From: Poriferisodalis sp964484385
GTDB lineage: Bacteria; Actinomycetota; Acidimicrobiia; Acidimicrobiales; Poriferisodalaceae
NCBI GenBank assembly: GCA_964484385.1
Contig: CAZAFV010000001.1
Coordinates: forward strand, 122,041-186,040
Direction: 5' to 3'
DNA length: 64,000 nt
The notes under the pieces are model-generated. The model worked only from the letters and a program-made list of their open reading frames with translations, did no database searches and was not told the origin of the DNA. A program made the translations under genes and the position numbers. This document shows, one piece after another, positions 25,706-34,111 of the stretch. How positions within the stretch are numbered: position 1 is the stretch's first letter; each line of letters starts with the position of its first letter.

Positions 25706-27966
25706 ACCCTGCCGTTGACGACTGCTCGGTGCCGGCGGCGCGAACGGGGCCCTGCCGTCAGCGCGGAAGGTCGGCATGCAGTCCCGATGCGATCCCAGCG
25801 GCTGCGCGCAGATCGGATGCGCGCTTCGAGATGCTGTGCGTCCAGCCTGGCCTCGGCGACCGTCTGCGGAGGCGGGGGCTCAGCCGCGTACGCCGCCTCC
25901 TGAGCGGCAGTCGCCAACGAGCGCAGCTCGCCCGAATCGATGCGCAGCCGGCGATCGACGCGATCGGCGAATTCGGCATGCGTCTCGACCGCACGCCGGT
26001 CGATGCCGAGGTTGAAGAGCGTCTCAGCAACGTCATCCCATGCGGCACCGATCGCGGCGCGTGCATCGTGACGGGCGCGGCGATGGTGCAGCGCCCGGCG
26101 AACTCGCACGGCCGACGGCACGATGATGAGCCAGCCGATTCCGACTGCCAGCACCGCATAGAACGGAACGACGAGCCACTCCGACCAGCTTCCTGTCGGC
26201 GCCTGCGAGCCCTCGAAGTCGAGGACGTCAACGAAGCCTTCGAGATCGCCTGACAGGCCTTCCAGATCCTCGAGGCCCAGTTCGCCGATGAACCCCGAGC
26301 CCGCTTCGCCGGCCGCCTCAGGATCGCCTGGCACCACCTGCTGGGGCGCCACACCGGTATAGACGACAGCTCCGGGGGCACCCCGCCCCGGGGTTGGCTC
26401 GAAATACACCCAGCGTCCTGCAATCCAGACCTCAGGCCACGCGTGATAGTGCTCGCCCCTGACCACGTAGACGCCGTCGATCAGTTCGCCGGGCGTGAAG
26501 CCGACCGCGACGCGCGAGGGCAAGCCGATGGCCCGGGCCATCGCGGCATAGGTACCAGCGAATTGCTCGCAATAGCCGCGCCGTTCTTCGAACAGGAACT
26601 GTTCCATGCGTTCGGCGTCGTGCCCGCTGGGCACTCTCAAGGCGTAGACGAAGTTCTCGAGAAAGAAGTTCTGCAGCGCCAGGGCCTTCGCGTACGGGCC
26701 GGAAGCGTCGGCCGTGATGTCTGCAGCGAGGCCACTCACGCGCCGGTTGAAGCCGTCTGGCAAGGCCAAGTACTTCTCGGCGATGTCCGCGGGCACGTCT
26801 CCGCTGGCGGCCACGAGCCCTGCGATCGAGGGAACGTCGACGCTCGAGCTGACCGTGTAGGTCATGCCCGACTCCAGCTCGCTGCTGTGCTCGGTGACCA
26901 GAGTGCCCGTCTCCGGGTCGTACAGTGCCTCGGGGCCGTCGTAGGCGACCGGTTCGTATGCGGCCGGCAGCCAGATGCTGTCGAGCGCCCCGATCGTGAA
27001 CTGCTGAGTCAGCAACTCGTCGCTGGTTCGCCCGTCCAAGTGCCGGGACGCATCCCCGTAGAGCTGCTCGGATCCCCAGAACGTCCCGTCGAAACGGCTG
27101 AGGCCTGAAACCCTCCAGTACGCAGGCGCATCTGCCTCAACCCGGAACAACTCGGCACCCGAGGTGCCCACCAGGCGGCCTTGGGCATTGACCAGAGGGC
27201 TGATCGTCACCCTCGACGCAGGGGCGCTGCCATCGAGGTCCTTCCATGAGACGATCGCCGGAGCGTCGCTGCCTGGCAGCAAGGGCACCAGCAGCGCAGC
27301 AACGAGCGCAGCGGGGATGCCCAAGCGCAGTGCCGTGCGCATGGGCACGGTTGCACGCCGCCGGTCGGACGCGCCCACCGATGTCCGGTCCCCGGTGTGC
27401 TGGATGCCGTGTGCGGCCACGAACGCTGCTGCACCGACGACCATCGCGGCGGCACTGCGGATGCGCCAGGCATCGGTGCCCAATGCCCCCACGAAGGCGA
27501 GCACGCAGAAGGCGGGAAGCAACCCTTGGCCTACCGAGCGCGCACGCAGTGCCAGTGCGTCGGCGGCAAAGGCCGCGAGCCAGATGACGGCACCGCCGAC
27601 CAGCAGGAAGCCTGCGGTGGCCGGCGTCGGCGCTTCTACGATGCCGAAGGCGTCCCAGGCTGCGGCCACGTCGGCTGCCGCCTGCCGCAGCGTCTCGGCG
27701 GTGGGCAGCAAGCGCAGCCAGAGCGTGTCGGAGTACAGGGCCAGTCCTTCGACGATGATCAGCATCACCGCTGATGCCGTCGCGGCCGCCGCAAGGGGCC
27801 AGCGCTGGCGACGTGTGACCGCAGCCGAGGCGTGGCCGCCCAACGCCATGATGAGCCACAGCGGCGCGTAATCCCAAGCGTCGAACAGGCGGCGAGCGGT
27901 GAGGACCGAGAGCAGCGTGAGCAACCAGAGCGAGACCTCCAGCTGCCACAGGCTGCGCCCTCTCAT
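25702..27966 (-). CDS. Transglutaminase-like membrane protein (TgpA/DUF3488 type)
   Basis: A 754-residue protein. The first 245 residues hold about seven membrane helices, ending near PALVAALLVPLLPG. The large external domain contains a transglutaminase-like catalytic core: C466 in RRGYCEQFAGTYAAMARAIG, then a His in GEHYHAWPEVWI, and FEPTPGRG where Glu replaces the more common Asp. One more helix (near 585-605) leads to a cytoplasmic DUF4129-like tail with HAEFADRV. ATG 27966 overlaps the DUF58 stop. In other bacteria MoxR, DUF58 and this protein form a module for assembling or modifying cell-surface proteins. Confidence 0.88.
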   Translation of the reverse strand: MRGRSLWQLEVSLWLLTLLSVLTARRLFDAWDYAPLWLIMALGGHASAAVTRRQRWPLAAAATASAVMLIIVEGLALYSDTLWLRLLPTAETLRQAAADVAAAWDAFGIVEAPTPATAGFLLVGGAVIWLAAFAADALALRARSVGQGLLPAFCVLAFVGALGTDAWRIRSAAAMVVGAAAFVAAHGIQHTGDRTSVGASDRRRATVPMRTALRLGIPAALVAALLVPLLPGSDAPAIVSWKDLDGSAPASRVTISPLVNAQGRLVGTSGAELFRVEADAPAYWRVSGLSRFDGTFWGSEQLYGDASRHLDGRTSDELLTQQFTIGALDSIWLPAAYEPVAYDGPEALYDPETGTLVTEHSSELESGMTYTVSSSVDVPSIAGLVAASGDVPADIAEKYLALPDGFNRRVSGLAADITADASGPYAKALALQNFFLENFVYALRVPSGHDAERMEQFLFEERRGYCEQFAGTYAAMARAIGLPSRVAVGFTPGELIDGVYVVRGEHYHAWPEVWIAGRWVYFEPTPGRGAPGAVVYTGVAPQQVVPGDPEAAGEAGSGFIGELGLEDLEGLSGDLEGFVDVLDFEGSQAPTGSWSEWLVVPFYAVLAVGIGWLIIVPSAVRVRRALHHRRARHDARAAIGAAWDDVAETLFNLGIDRRAVETHAEFADRVDRRLRIDSGELRSLATAAQEAAYAAEPPPPQTVAEARLDAQHLEARIRSARSRWDRIGTACRPSALTAGPRSRRRHRAVVNGRV

Positions 27967-29156
27967 GTGCGCACTGCGTTCGCCTGGGACGATGTCTGCG
28001 CAGCGGCCCACTTGGGTCCCAGCTCGGCGAGCGTGCTGATGTCGACAACTCCCGGGCCGCCCGCCGGCAGGGGATCATCGGGTCTGCACACCCGGATGAC
28101 GGTCATAGACGAAGTGCGCGACCCCGCCGCCGAGATCGCTTCCGCATCTCGCGCCGCATCGAATGCGGTGCCCCCAAGCACCACGACCACTGCGCCGACG
28201 GCCGTCGCCGCGGCTGCCGCAAGCGTGCTGCGCAGCGATCCCTGCGCCGATGTAGAGACGTCGGCGAGATGATCGAACAGCTGCGCCAAGCCTTCCCCTG
28301 AGGTCACGAAGCCGGTGTCTGCGCCCGCCACCGTCAGCAGTCGCAGCGGGTCATGCCGGGTGGCGCTGGCGAGCACGACGCTCGCGGCAGCAGATACAGC
28401 CAGCTCGAAGTGCCCGTCGGCGAGCGGATCAGCGTCAAAAGCGGTGCTGCGAGTGTCAAGCACCACCGTGACCCGGCTCCGGCGGGGCACTTCGTCTTCG
28501 CGCACCATGGGACGGCCGAGACGCGCCGTCGAGGGCCAATGGATGCGGCGGACATCGTCGCCGGCGGTGTAGTCGCGCAGCGCGTAGAAGTCCTCGCCGA
28601 TGCGCTGCAAGGTGTGAACGTCCGCTGCAAGGCCCAACGGCTCAGGCCCTCGAGCCAGGCGAGGCGGCACCAGCGTCTGCGTTGCCGGATACACGACCAG
28701 CATCGTCCGCGGGCCTTTGCCGATGGAGGTGCGGGCCAAGCCGAGCGGATCGACGACATCGACCTCCGCTGGTCCGATTTCCAAACGGCCCCGGCGTTGA
28801 GTCGGCAGCAGGTACGACGTGCTCAGACGCTCGGCGGCGAGCAGCGGGCCGACCCCCAAGCGTGCGCCGAGCGTGCCGGTTACCGGATCGGTGAGCTGGA
28901 GCACGGGGGCGTGGCCGCCCAAGTTGGTGAGGACGAGTTGCACTCGTGCCTTACCACCGGCATGGACGCGCGCAGGCTGGACCGAACGCTGGATCCTGAG
29001 GCGGATCCGGCGCGTCCGGGTCCACACCACCGACCCCGAGATCAGTGCGATCCCCGCCAATGCGAGCACCAAGAGCTCGCCCATGCCGAACAGCCGACCG
29101 GCTCCGGCGGCGACTGCTGCGCCGATCCCGACGGACCAGCCCCGCCGCGTCAGCAC
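27963..29156 (-). CDS. DUF58 (VWA-like) protein
   Basis: A 397-residue protein with two membrane helices near residues 8-50 and the DUF58 core YALRDYTAGDDVRRIHWPSTARLGRPMVRED, followed by a von Willebrand A-like fold starting VVLDTRS. GTG 29156 is chosen: it follows a strong AGGAGG site nine bases upstream. The same frame can be read from GTG 29258, but that adds 34 residues encoded by repeat copy D. It sits between MoxR and the transglutaminase and should be their partner. Confidence 0.87.
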   Translation of the reverse strand: MLTRRGWSVGIGAAVAAGAGRLFGMGELLVLALAGIALISGSVVWTRTRRIRLRIQRSVQPARVHAGGKARVQLVLTNLGGHAPVLQLTDPVTGTLGARLGVGPLLAAERLSTSYLLPTQRRGRLEIGPAEVDVVDPLGLARTSIGKGPRTMLVVYPATQTLVPPRLARGPEPLGLAADVHTLQRIGEDFYALRDYTAGDDVRRIHWPSTARLGRPMVREDEVPRRSRVTVVLDTRSTAFDADPLADGHFELAVSAAASVVLASATRHDPLRLLTVAGADTGFVTSGEGLAQLFDHLADVSTSAQGSLRSTLAAAAATAVGAVVVVLGGTAFDAARDAEAISAAGSRTSSMTVIRVCRPDDPLPAGGPGVVDISTLAELGPKWAAAQTSSQANAVRT

Positions 29157-29215
29157 GCCGCTCAGCCTCCTCGAGCGGTCGCGGACTGCAACGCTTGCCG
29201 CTGCGTCACCAATTA

Positions 29216-29284
29216 CTCCCCGCTCTTGTTCGCTGCGCTCACGGGCCCCTCGGGCCACGGCTTCGCCATGCGGCTCAGCCTCCT
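29216..29284 (-). repeat. Interspersed repeat, copy D
   Basis: A 69-bp copy read leftward. It begins TAGGAGGCTGAGCCGC immediately at the moxR stop codon, then ATGGCGAAGCCGTGGCCCGA and ends AACAAGAGCGGGGAG before TAA. About 12 internal bases are absent compared with copies B and C. The ATG opens an 18-codon frame, MAKPWPEGPVSAANKSGE, with AGGAGG nine bases before it. It fills the moxR to DUF58 gap. Confidence 0.8.
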
Positions 29285-30299
29285 AGCCGGCGGCGGTGGG
29301 GACAGCGACAGCGTCGAAGACGTCGCGCAGGGCTGTCTGGGCGGTCAAGCCCTGCAGTTGCGCGTCGGCGCTCAAGCGGATCCTGTGACCGAGCACTGGC
29401 TCAGCGACGGCCTTCACATCGTCGGGCACCACGTAGTTGCGGCCGGCGGCGAGTGCGCGCGCTTGTGCCACACGCTGCAGGTCGAGCGTGGCTCGCGGAC
29501 TGATGCCCAGCGTGATCGTGCCGCGCTGTCGAGAAGCATCGGCGACGGCGACGATGTAGCGGCGCAGCACCGGAGCTACGTGGACTTCGGTGACGGTACG
29601 GGTCATCGCCAACACCTCGCTGGCAGTGGCAACAGGCTCAAGCGTGATCTCCGTGGTGCCGTCGTGGAGATCGAGCACCTCGACGGCCGAATCCGCATCC
29701 GGGTAGCCGATGCTCACGCGCATCAGGAAGCGGTCCAGCTGAGACTCGGGCAACGGGTAGGTGCCCTCGTGCTCGATCGGATTCTGTGTGGCGATCACCA
29801 TGAACGGCTGACCGAGCGGCCGTGTCGTGCGGTCGGTCGTGACCTGGCGTTCCTGCATTGCTTCGAGCAGTGCGGCCTGCGTCTTCGGCGAAGCCCGGTT
29901 GATCTCGTCGACCAGCACGATGCTGGAGAAGAGCGCGCCAGGACGGAACTCGAAGGTGCGCTCACGTTCATCCCAGACGTTCACGCCGATGACGTCAGAC
30001 GGCAGCACGTCAGGTGTGAATTGAATCCGGCCGAACGGTGCGTCAATCGATGCAGCGAGCGATTTGGCAAGACTGGTCTTGCCGACCCCCGGCACGTCTT
30101 CGATCAGCAGGTGTCCATCGCACAGCAAGCACAGCAGCGAGAGCCCAACCGCGTCGGGCTTGCCTCGAATGATCCGCTCCACATTCGCAGTGATGCGCTC
30201 GAATGTCTGCCGGAATGTCTCGGCATCGGCCACGTGCGTTTGCGGGGGAGTGTGATTGCGCACGGCGACTGGCTTTCGGGACTGGGAGATTCCGTGCAT
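29283..30299 (-). CDS. MoxR-family AAA+ ATPase
   Basis: A 338-residue cytoplasmic ATPase. Walker A is EDVPGVGKTSLA, Walker B is SSIVLVDEINRA, and sensor and arginine-finger regions include ATQNPIEHEGTYPLPESQLDRF. The C-terminal lid has ISPRATLDLQRVAQARAL. MoxR proteins are chaperone-like and usually act with VWA-domain partners, here the DUF58 protein downstream. ATG 30299 with AGAGG close upstream is used; GTG 30263 is an alternative that would remove 12 residues. It is divergent from the next gene. Confidence 0.9.
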   Translation of the reverse strand: MHGISQSRKPVAVRNHTPPQTHVADAETFRQTFERITANVERIIRGKPDAVGLSLLCLLCDGHLLIEDVPGVGKTSLAKSLAASIDAPFGRIQFTPDVLPSDVIGVNVWDERERTFEFRPGALFSSIVLVDEINRASPKTQAALLEAMQERQVTTDRTTRPLGQPFMVIATQNPIEHEGTYPLPESQLDRFLMRVSIGYPDADSAVEVLDLHDGTTEITLEPVATASEVLAMTRTVTEVHVAPVLRRYIVAVADASRQRGTITLGISPRATLDLQRVAQARALAAGRNYVVPDDVKAVAEPVLGHRIRLSADAQLQGLTAQTALRDVFDAVAVPTAAG

Positions 30300-30395
30300 C
30301 CGGCCTCTCGGCCGGGACTCGGAGAACGCTGTGAGGCTACTCAGCATCACTGCACCGTCACCGTCGCCTCCCGCTGTCGCCTCTAGGGTGGCCCG

Positions 30396-30725
30396 GTGCG
30401 CCGAACACGGACTCCGCGCGGTCCCCGCCTCGGGGCGACGTTCGCGGCCGTGGCAATGCGCCCGCGGCTGTGGCTCACCGCCGGGCGAGCCATGCGGCGG
30501 CTGATCCCGTCGCGCTGGTGGATTCGCCCGCCGTTCCTGCCAGTGCCTCCCCGCGACTATGTGCGGTTCCGGCTGTTGACCGCCGTCGGTTCTGACAGCC
30601 GTGCGGCCGCCGAACCCGCTGATCTGATCCAATGGCTGGAATGGTGCCGACACTGGCCTGCCGTCACTGAGGTGCACCCATCGCATGAAGCCCGTGATCC
30701 TGAGCCGGCGCCTCTGAGGCCGTGA
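30396..30725 (+). CDS. Conserved small basic protein, unknown function
   Basis: A 109-residue Arg/Pro-rich protein from GTG 30396. The central stretch RPPFLPVPPRDYVRFRLLTAVG and the later LIQWLEWCRHWP look like a small conserved actinobacterial family, recognised by pattern only. No membrane segment or known motif is present. It ends one base before the HNH gene and is probably co-transcribed with it. The function is unknown. Confidence 0.6.
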   Translation: MRRTRTPRGPRLGATFAAVAMRPRLWLTAGRAMRRLIPSRWWIRPPFLPVPPRDYVRFRLLTAVGSDSRAAAEPADLIQWLEWCRHWPAVTEVHPSHEARDPEPAPLRP

Positions 30726-30726
30726 C

Positions 30727-31362
30727 ATGACTTCCGTTCGAACGGTCGCGTACGCGCCCCATGCAGTCGCTGATGCCGTCAACGTGAATGGTGCGACCAA
30801 CGGCCATGCGGTTATTCGTGATGGGAAGATCTCGCGGCCCCGCAGCGTGCTGTCGGAACGGACACTGGTGCTCAATGTCACCTACCAGCCCCTGTCGATC
30901 ACGACCGTGCGGCGCGCCCTGCTGCTGGTGCTGGCGGGCAAGGCCGACGTCGTTCACACCAGGCCCGGCAGTATTCGCTCGCCTCGCTTGACGATGTCTG
31001 TGCCCTCAGTCGTGCGGTTGACGTATCACGCACGGGCGCCCTACCGGAGGCGTGCCCCGCTCCACCGGCGGGCCGTGTTCGCGCGCGATGCCTACCGCTG
31101 CCAGTACTGCGGGAACCGGGCCGAATGCATCGACCATGTCCACCCGCGCAGCCGCGGTGGGGAACACACGTGGGAGAACGTGGTGGCTTGCTGCCGGGCT
31201 TGCAACGTGGGCAAGGGAGACTCGTTGCTGTCAGAGGGTCGGTACAGGCTGCGCCAGACTCCCTATGCCCCCGAGCCTCTGGCCGTAGTGGCGGCAATGC
31301 GCAGCGATACTCCCACCGAGTGGACCGACTACCTCAGCGATCTACGGCCTCAGCTCGTCTGA
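30727..31362 (+). CDS. HNH endonuclease family protein
   Basis: A 211-residue protein. The region RTLVLNVTYQPLSITTVRRALLLVLAGKADVV and the C-terminal HNH domain match a family common in actinobacteria. The domain has RCQYCGNRAECIDHVHPRSRGG and NVVACCRACN, giving two CxxC zinc pairs and the catalytic His in DHVHPRSRGG. The family is chromosomal and conserved, not part of a visible restriction or intein system, so its cellular job is not known. ATG 30727 follows the previous gene by one base. Confidence 0.85.
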   Translation: MTSVRTVAYAPHAVADAVNVNGATNGHAVIRDGKISRPRSVLSERTLVLNVTYQPLSITTVRRALLLVLAGKADVVHTRPGSIRSPRLTMSVPSVVRLTYHARAPYRRRAPLHRRAVFARDAYRCQYCGNRAECIDHVHPRSRGGEHTWENVVACCRACNVGKGDSLLSEGRYRLRQTPYAPEPLAVVAAMRSDTPTEWTDYLSDLRPQLV

Positions 31363-31402
31363 ACCGCGCGGTGCGAAGGCGCGGACGGCTGTCTGCCATC
31401 GT

Positions 31403-32065
31403 GTGCCTGTGGCCGCGTGGGTACGCGACGAATGGCACGCAAGCGCTGAACTACTGCATGCACGCCCGATGCCGCGCGACGGCCGACGCCGCATCTCGTG
31501 GTTGCGCCCGGTCGCATCTGCACTGATCCTGGGTTCTGCAAGTCCCGACCCCTTCGGCGGGATGCGGACTGATCTCGTCCGGCGGCGCAGCGGTGGGGGC
31601 CTGGTGTGGCTGGATCCTGAGACAAGCGCGTGGGTGGATGTGTTCGTGCCCGCTGGTGATCCGCTCTGGCATGCAGATGTCAGCACGGCCTTTCACTGGC
31701 TGGGTCGCATACTCGCCACGGCTTTCGCCGATGTCGGCGTACCGGCCAGCGTGCATCCCGGCCCATACGAAGCGGGGCCGTCCGATGGTCTGGTGTGTTT
31801 TGCGTCGCTCGGCCCAGGCGAGGTGATGGTGAACGGCCGGAAGCTCGTCGGCATCTCCCAGCGTCGTACACGCGAAGGCAGCCGCTTCCAGTGCGTCGCT
31901 TACGAACGCTTCGAACTCGGCCCCCTCGAAACTGTCCTGGATTCCGCTACCGCTGCGCGCGTCCACAGCCAAGCAGTCGGCTGGGACGATCTCGGCATCA
32001 CAGCCTCACCCGCCCAAATCGCCAAGCAAATGGTCAGTTTCATCGCCGCACACGACGCTGACTAG
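31403..32065 (+). CDS. Lipoate-protein ligase A-like protein
   Basis: A 220-residue protein with the biotin/lipoyl ligase fold. RRRSGGGLVWLDPETSAWVDVFVP matches the RRxGGG...W.DV motif of the family, followed by STAFHWLGRILATAF, and ISQRRTREGSRFQC where lipoate ligases have KisG(s/t)aqr. Ligation or transfer of lipoate or octanoate is inferred; the typical catalytic Lys is not certain by eye. GTG 31403 is used. It is the last gene before the mraZ promoter region. Confidence 0.68.
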   Translation: MPVAAWVRDEWHASAELLHARPMPRDGRRRISWLRPVASALILGSASPDPFGGMRTDLVRRRSGGGLVWLDPETSAWVDVFVPAGDPLWHADVSTAFHWLGRILATAFADVGVPASVHPGPYEAGPSDGLVCFASLGPGEVMVNGRKLVGISQRRTREGSRFQCVAYERFELGPLETVLDSATAARVHSQAVGWDDLGITASPAQIAKQMVSFIAAHDAD

Positions 32066-32120
32066 CGCCAGCCAGGCGTCCCGCGGGACACCGCAGCGGG
32101 TGCGCGCAAGACATCGGGGG

Positions 32121-32165
32121 TGGACAGGGTGGGTGTTTTCCCCATAAAGTGGTGCAAAGTGGTGT
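32121..32165 (+). promoter_or_regulatory. Candidate dcw promoter with MraZ-type repeats
   Basis: TGGACA (32121-32126) and CATAAA (32143-32148) are separated by 16 bases, a reasonable sigma-70-like promoter. Overlapping and following it are two tandem 10-bp units, AAAGTGGTGC and AAAGTGGTGT (32146-32165), with a further GGGTGGGTG just upstream. MraZ in other bacteria binds direct TGGTG or TGGGN5 repeats with 10-bp spacing in front of its own gene, so this is probably its autoregulatory site. Confidence 0.65.
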
Positions 32166-32225
32166 GCAGGGGCAGAGATGCCCACGCAGGCCAGGTACCC
32201 ATTCCGAAGCTGCGGAGGCCCTGCG

Positions 32226-32672
32226 GTGGAGAGTCTGTTCGTCGGTCAGCACGAGCACTCGCTCGATGCGAAGGGCCGCATCGTGCTCCCGGCGAGCTTC
32301 CGCAGCGCATTTGAGCCGTCGGGCTTCCTGATCAAGCACAGCGAGGGCTGCCTCGCACTGATGACGCCAGACCGATTCGGCGAGATCGCCGGCCAGATGT
32401 CGGAACGGTCCCAATCTGGCGGTCCGCACGGGCGCGCAGCCAAGCGTTCATTCGGAGCGGGCGCCGCCCGAGTCTTGCCGGACAAGCAGGGCCGGATAGC
32501 GGTTCCTGAGGAACTGCGCCGCTTTGCCGGCCTGCAGCGCGAGTGCATCGTGATCGGCGCCATCGATGAAGTCGAGATCTGGGACGCGGCGCGCTGGCAC
32601 GAGATGAACGCCCAGGGCGAATCGCTCCTAGCGGCACCCGAGAGCGGCATCGAGGCAGCGGAGCAGGCGTGA
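32226..32672 (+). CDS. mraZ: Transcriptional regulator MraZ
   Basis: A 148-residue AbrB-like DNA-binding protein that heads the division and cell wall cluster. The two MraZ half-repeats are visible: GQHEHSLDAKGRIVLPASFR near residue 6 and RVLPDKQGRIAVPEELRRFAG near residue 80, each with the DxKGR(I/V)xxP motif (DKQGR in the second). GTG 32226 is chosen; GGAGG at 32214-32218 is seven bases before it. The C-terminus has an extra Glu/Ala-rich tail. Its stop overlaps the rsmH GTG by four bases. Confidence 0.95.
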   Translation: MESLFVGQHEHSLDAKGRIVLPASFRSAFEPSGFLIKHSEGCLALMTPDRFGEIAGQMSERSQSGGPHGRAAKRSFGAGAARVLPDKQGRIAVPEELRRFAGLQRECIVIGAIDEVEIWDAARWHEMNAQGESLLAAPESGIEAAEQA

Positions 32673-33625
32673 GCGTGTCCACCGCTGCCGGTTACTTCCA
32701 CGAACCCGTCATGGTTGACGAGATCGCCGAAGTCTTCGCACCCGTCGCCGGCGGATTGTTCGTCGACGCGACCTTGGGGGGAGGCGGTCACGCCGAGATA
32801 CTCCTGCGGCAGCATCCGGAGCGGCAGTTGCTCGGCATCGATCGCGATCCCGAGGCAATCGCAGCAGCACAGGAACGGCTCGCGGACTTCGGGGATCGAG
32901 TCACGCTGCGCTGCGAGCGGTTTGACCGCCTCGGCGAGCTGGTCGATGCGGCTGCTGGAGGCCCGCTCACCGGTGTTCTGTTCGACTTCGGCGTCAGCAG
33001 CCATCAACTGGATTCGGGTGAGCGCGGTTTCTCCCACCGTCACGACGCCCCGCTGGACATGCGCATGGACTCCCGCTCGGAACTCGATGCCGCATATGTC
33101 GTCAATACCTATGAGCTCGTTGAACTGCGAGATCTGTTGAGGCGCCACGCAGACGAGCGTTACGCCCAGCGCATCGCTACAGCGATTGTGGCCGCCAGAC
33201 CGCTGCACACCACCGGCCAACTGGCCGACGTCGTCAAGGCTGCCGTGCCGGCCGCAGCGCGGCGCGGCCGTCGCCATCCGGCGATGCGCACGTTCGCGGC
33301 GATCCGCATCGAAGTGAACGACGAACTGAACCTCATCGAACCCGCAATGCGAGCGGCGCTCGCGCGCCTGCAACCACGTGGGCGCCTCGCAACGCTCGCC
33401 TATCACTCAGGAGAAGACAGCATCGTGAAGATCATTCTGCGAGAAGCAGCCGACGGGGTGTGCGAATGCCCATCGACATTGCCGTGCATCTGCGGAGCGG
33501 CACCCACGGTTCGACTGCTACGTCGCAAGGTCACGCGGCCCAGCACCGCTGAGATCGAACGGAACTCGCGCGCCGCCAGTGCCGTGATGCGCGCTGCGGA
33601 GCGCCTCGAGCCTGCGCGTCGCTGA
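32669..33625 (+). CDS. rsmH: 16S rRNA (cytosine-1402-N4)-methyltransferase
   Basis: A 318-residue SAM-dependent methyltransferase that modifies C1402 in the ribosomal P site. The N-terminus HEPVMVDEIAEVFAP, the SAM loop DATLGGGGHAEILL, LFDFGVSSHQLDSGERGFSHR, MRTFAAIRIEVNDEL, and YHSGEDSIVKIIL are all standard; the common YHSLED is YHSGED here. GTG 32669 overlaps mraZ. The C-terminus ends with the expected basic, Ala-rich residues. The second gene of the dcw cluster, as in most bacteria. Confidence 0.95.
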   Translation: MSVSTAAGYFHEPVMVDEIAEVFAPVAGGLFVDATLGGGGHAEILLRQHPERQLLGIDRDPEAIAAAQERLADFGDRVTLRCERFDRLGELVDAAAGGPLTGVLFDFGVSSHQLDSGERGFSHRHDAPLDMRMDSRSELDAAYVVNTYELVELRDLLRRHADERYAQRIATAIVAARPLHTTGQLADVVKAAVPAAARRGRRHPAMRTFAAIRIEVNDELNLIEPAMRAALARLQPRGRLATLAYHSGEDSIVKIILREAADGVCECPSTLPCICGAAPTVRLLRRKVTRPSTAEIERNSRAASAVMRAAERLEPARR

Positions 33626-33658
33626 TCTCCGCGGCGCCTGAGAACGAGACATCGCCCG

Positions 33659-34111
33659 ATGGCCCTCGCCACTGCCCACTTCACTGCCGCGGATGCACCG
33701 CCGGCATTGGTGTCGGCGCGGCGCGCCGTAGGGCTGCGTCTCGTCGGCGTCACAGCGCTGCTGGCGGTTGCTGCGATCACCGTGCTCGCCGGGCTTGCGG
33801 TATTCCATTCGATGCTGGCTGCGGGCCAGTACCGGCTGTCAGAGCTGGAAGCGGAGATTGCTGCGGAACGGGAGCGCTTGATCAACCTTCGCTACGAACT
33901 CCAGACGCTCCATGGTCCTGCTGAGATCGAACTGATGGGGGTGGGGGCACTCGGCCTGGTGAGCGCGACGGATCCGATCGATGTGCGGATCGAGCCGCGG
34001 CATATTGCCGCCGTCGACCCGCCGCAGCGAAGCATCCATGAAGGCGGAGACTGGCTCTCGATCAAGACGCTGCTGACCGACGCGTCCACAGCGCATGACC
34101 GACGTTCTTGA
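33659..34111 (+). CDS. ftsL: FtsL-like septum protein
   Basis: A 150-residue bitopic membrane protein. One membrane helix spans about residues 26-53, followed by a coiled-coil segment YRLSELEAEIAAERERLINL in the external part. FtsL proteins share this plan but little sequence, so the call rests on size, topology and position between rsmH and ftsI. The external part would pair with a FtsB/DivIC partner and hold FtsQ and FtsW-FtsI at the septum. The last 40 residues are an extra tail. It overlaps ftsI by 17 bases. Confidence 0.75.
   Translation: MALATAHFTAADAPPALVSARRAVGLRLVGVTALLAVAAITVLAGLAVFHSMLAAGQYRLSELEAEIAAERERLINLRYELQTLHGPAEIELMGVGALGLVSATDPIDVRIEPRHIAAVDPPQRSIHEGGDWLSIKTLLTDASTAHDRRS

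Noticed and set aside
29157..29258. An N-terminal extension of the DUF58 protein
   Set aside because: It is encoded by repeat copy D, while GTG 29156 has a strong ribosome site at a good distance.
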